Source: Paracoccaceae bacterium (lineage in GTDB: Bacteria; Pseudomonadota; Alphaproteobacteria; Rhodobacterales; Rhodobacteraceae). From it: a DNA stretch of 64,000 bases. Shown piece after piece: positions 63,403 to 64,000 of this stretch. Location of the stretch: NCBI GenBank assembly GCA_012103375.1, contig WLWX01000001.1, forward strand, positions 496,001 through 560,000, given 5' to 3'. The notes beneath the pieces were generated by a model. That model searched no databases. It was not told the origin of the DNA and worked only from the letters and a program-made list of their open reading frames with translations. Made by a program: the position numbers and the translations under genes. Numbering within the stretch: position 1 is the first letter of the stretch; every line of letters begins with the position of its first letter.

Positions 63403-64000
63403 ATGAACGCCCCTTTGTACCCTGTCGATGACACGTTGATTGCCGCACTGCGCAAGGCCCTGCCAGATGGCGCGACCCGCGCGGTCCTGCCACAGGATCT
63501 GGAAGAACCGCGCGGCAAGTGGACCGGGCAGGCCGGGATCGTGGTGGCGCCAACCAATACCGATCAGGTGGCTCAGGTGATCCGCCTTGCGGCACAATCC
63601 CGCGTCGGCGTCGTACCGGTCAGCGGCGGCACCGGGCTGGTTGCGGGGCAGGTGGCCATGGACGGCCCGCCCCCCATTCTGCTGTCATTGGATCGGATGA
63701 ACGCCATTCGCGGCGTGTTCCCGTCCGAGAATGTGCTGGTCGCCGAAGGCGGCGCGATCCTTGCCGATGTACAGGCCGCCGCCGAAGCGGTCGACCGGCT
63801 GTTTCCACTGTCGCTCGCCTCGCAAGGGTCGTGCCGGATTGGTGGAAACCTGTCCACAAACGCAGGCGGCGTGCAGGTGCTGCGTTATGGCAACGCGCGC
63901 GATCTGTGCCTGGGGCTGGAGGCAGTGCTGCCCAACGGAGAAATCTGGCACGGGTTGCGACGGCTGAGGAAGGACAACGCCGGTTACGACCTGCGCAACT
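63403..64000 (+). CDS. FAD-binding oxidase, GlcD/D-2-hydroxy-acid dehydrogenase type (5' part)
   Basis: The first 199 residues of a vanillyl-alcohol-oxidase-fold flavoenzyme; the gene runs off the window. Visible features are the entry strand GIVVAPTNTDQVAQVIRLA, the pyrophosphate-binding PVSGGTGLVAGQV, SLDRMNAIRGV, and SLASQGSCRIGGNLSTNAGG followed by the RYGNARDLCLGLEAVLPNG segment. Such enzymes oxidise D-lactate, D-2-hydroxyglutarate or glycolate and pass electrons to the respiratory chain. ATG 63403 follows AGGGGT and lies four bases after the MBL-fold gene, so the two are cotranscribed. Confidence 0.9.
   Translation, partial: MNAPLYPVDDTLIAALRKALPDGATRAVLPQDLEEPRGKWTGQAGIVVAPTNTDQVAQVIRLAAQSRVGVVPVSGGTGLVAGQVAMDGPPPILLSLDRMNAIRGVFPSENVLVAEGGAILADVQAAAEAVDRLFPLSLASQGSCRIGGNLSTNAGGVQVLRYGNARDLCLGLEAVLPNGEIWHGLRRLRKDNAGYDLRN

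Overview
The window is GC-rich, mostly tightly packed alphaproteobacterial DNA and most likely comes from a Rhodobacteraceae (Roseobacter-group) chromosome. The evidence is the content and style: a ctaC-ctaB-(small ORF)-ctaG-ctaE-surf1-thrC-M16 peptidase-GNAT block, dnaX-ybaB-recR, a DUF1013/TrcR protein, a DUF4453-type secreted protein, a two-domain RbsA-like sugar transporter, many ATGA start/stop overlaps, and a 50-bp terminator-like repeat with a GGAGTATTTTTGG core at gene ends. I did no database search, so species placement is inference.

Layout. 1-3532: a GlpV-like solute-binding protein (minus) diverges from a DAO-type flavin oxidoreductase (plus). 3743-17208: a LacI-type regulator diverges from an apparent 12-gene operon: DUF4432 epimerase, MocD-like membrane di-iron oxygenase, MocE-like Rieske ferredoxin, SDR, Gfo/Idh/MocA dehydrogenase, IolE/MocC-like isomerase, MocB-like binding protein, ABC ATPase, two permeases and two more Gfo/Idh/MocA dehydrogenases. 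It resembles the rhizobial rhizopine (3-O-methyl-scyllo-inosamine) catabolic genes. I propose it imports an O-methylated inositol or sugar, removes the methyl group oxidatively and degrades the rest. 17246-26102: a HI0933-type flavoprotein, a GT2 glycosyltransferase with an N-terminal MshEN-like domain and upstream CtrA-like boxes, carA, YqeY, a CMD protein, a Tat-exported NagZ-like GH3, a PIG-L deacetylase, a GT4 gene broken by an in-frame amber codon, and tRNA-Gly(GCC). 26171-34879: TerC, MAPEG, pyruvate carboxylase, an FMN alpha-hydroxy-acid dehydrogenase and an IS1182-type element. 34993-48973: UvrD-like helicase, single-domain response regulator, scoAB, dnaX-ybaB-methyltransferase-recR, DUF4453 protein, IS630 element, trcR, RNase T2, topA. 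49156-51966: a truncated ArsR gene, an IS3 element and a doubly damaged tldD. 52155-59607: cytochrome oxidase/assembly operon, thrC, M16 peptidase, GNAT. 59614-62429: two tandem QueC-like PP-loop genes, each broken by a MITE. 62559-64000: an MBL-fold protein and the 5' part of a GlcD-type FAD oxidase.

The most striking genome-level signal is a 218-bp MITE-like element present five times (26979, 27201, 31776, 60356, 61133), apparently identical by eye, with perfect 20-bp terminal inverted repeats and 4-bp target duplications. Three copies interrupt genes, and the pre-insertion reading frames can be rebuilt exactly. With the three IS elements and several broken genes (GT4, tldD, arsR, both QueC-like genes, the 3' end of the lldD-like gene), this looks like a genome with recent transposition and gene decay alongside intact housekeeping operons.
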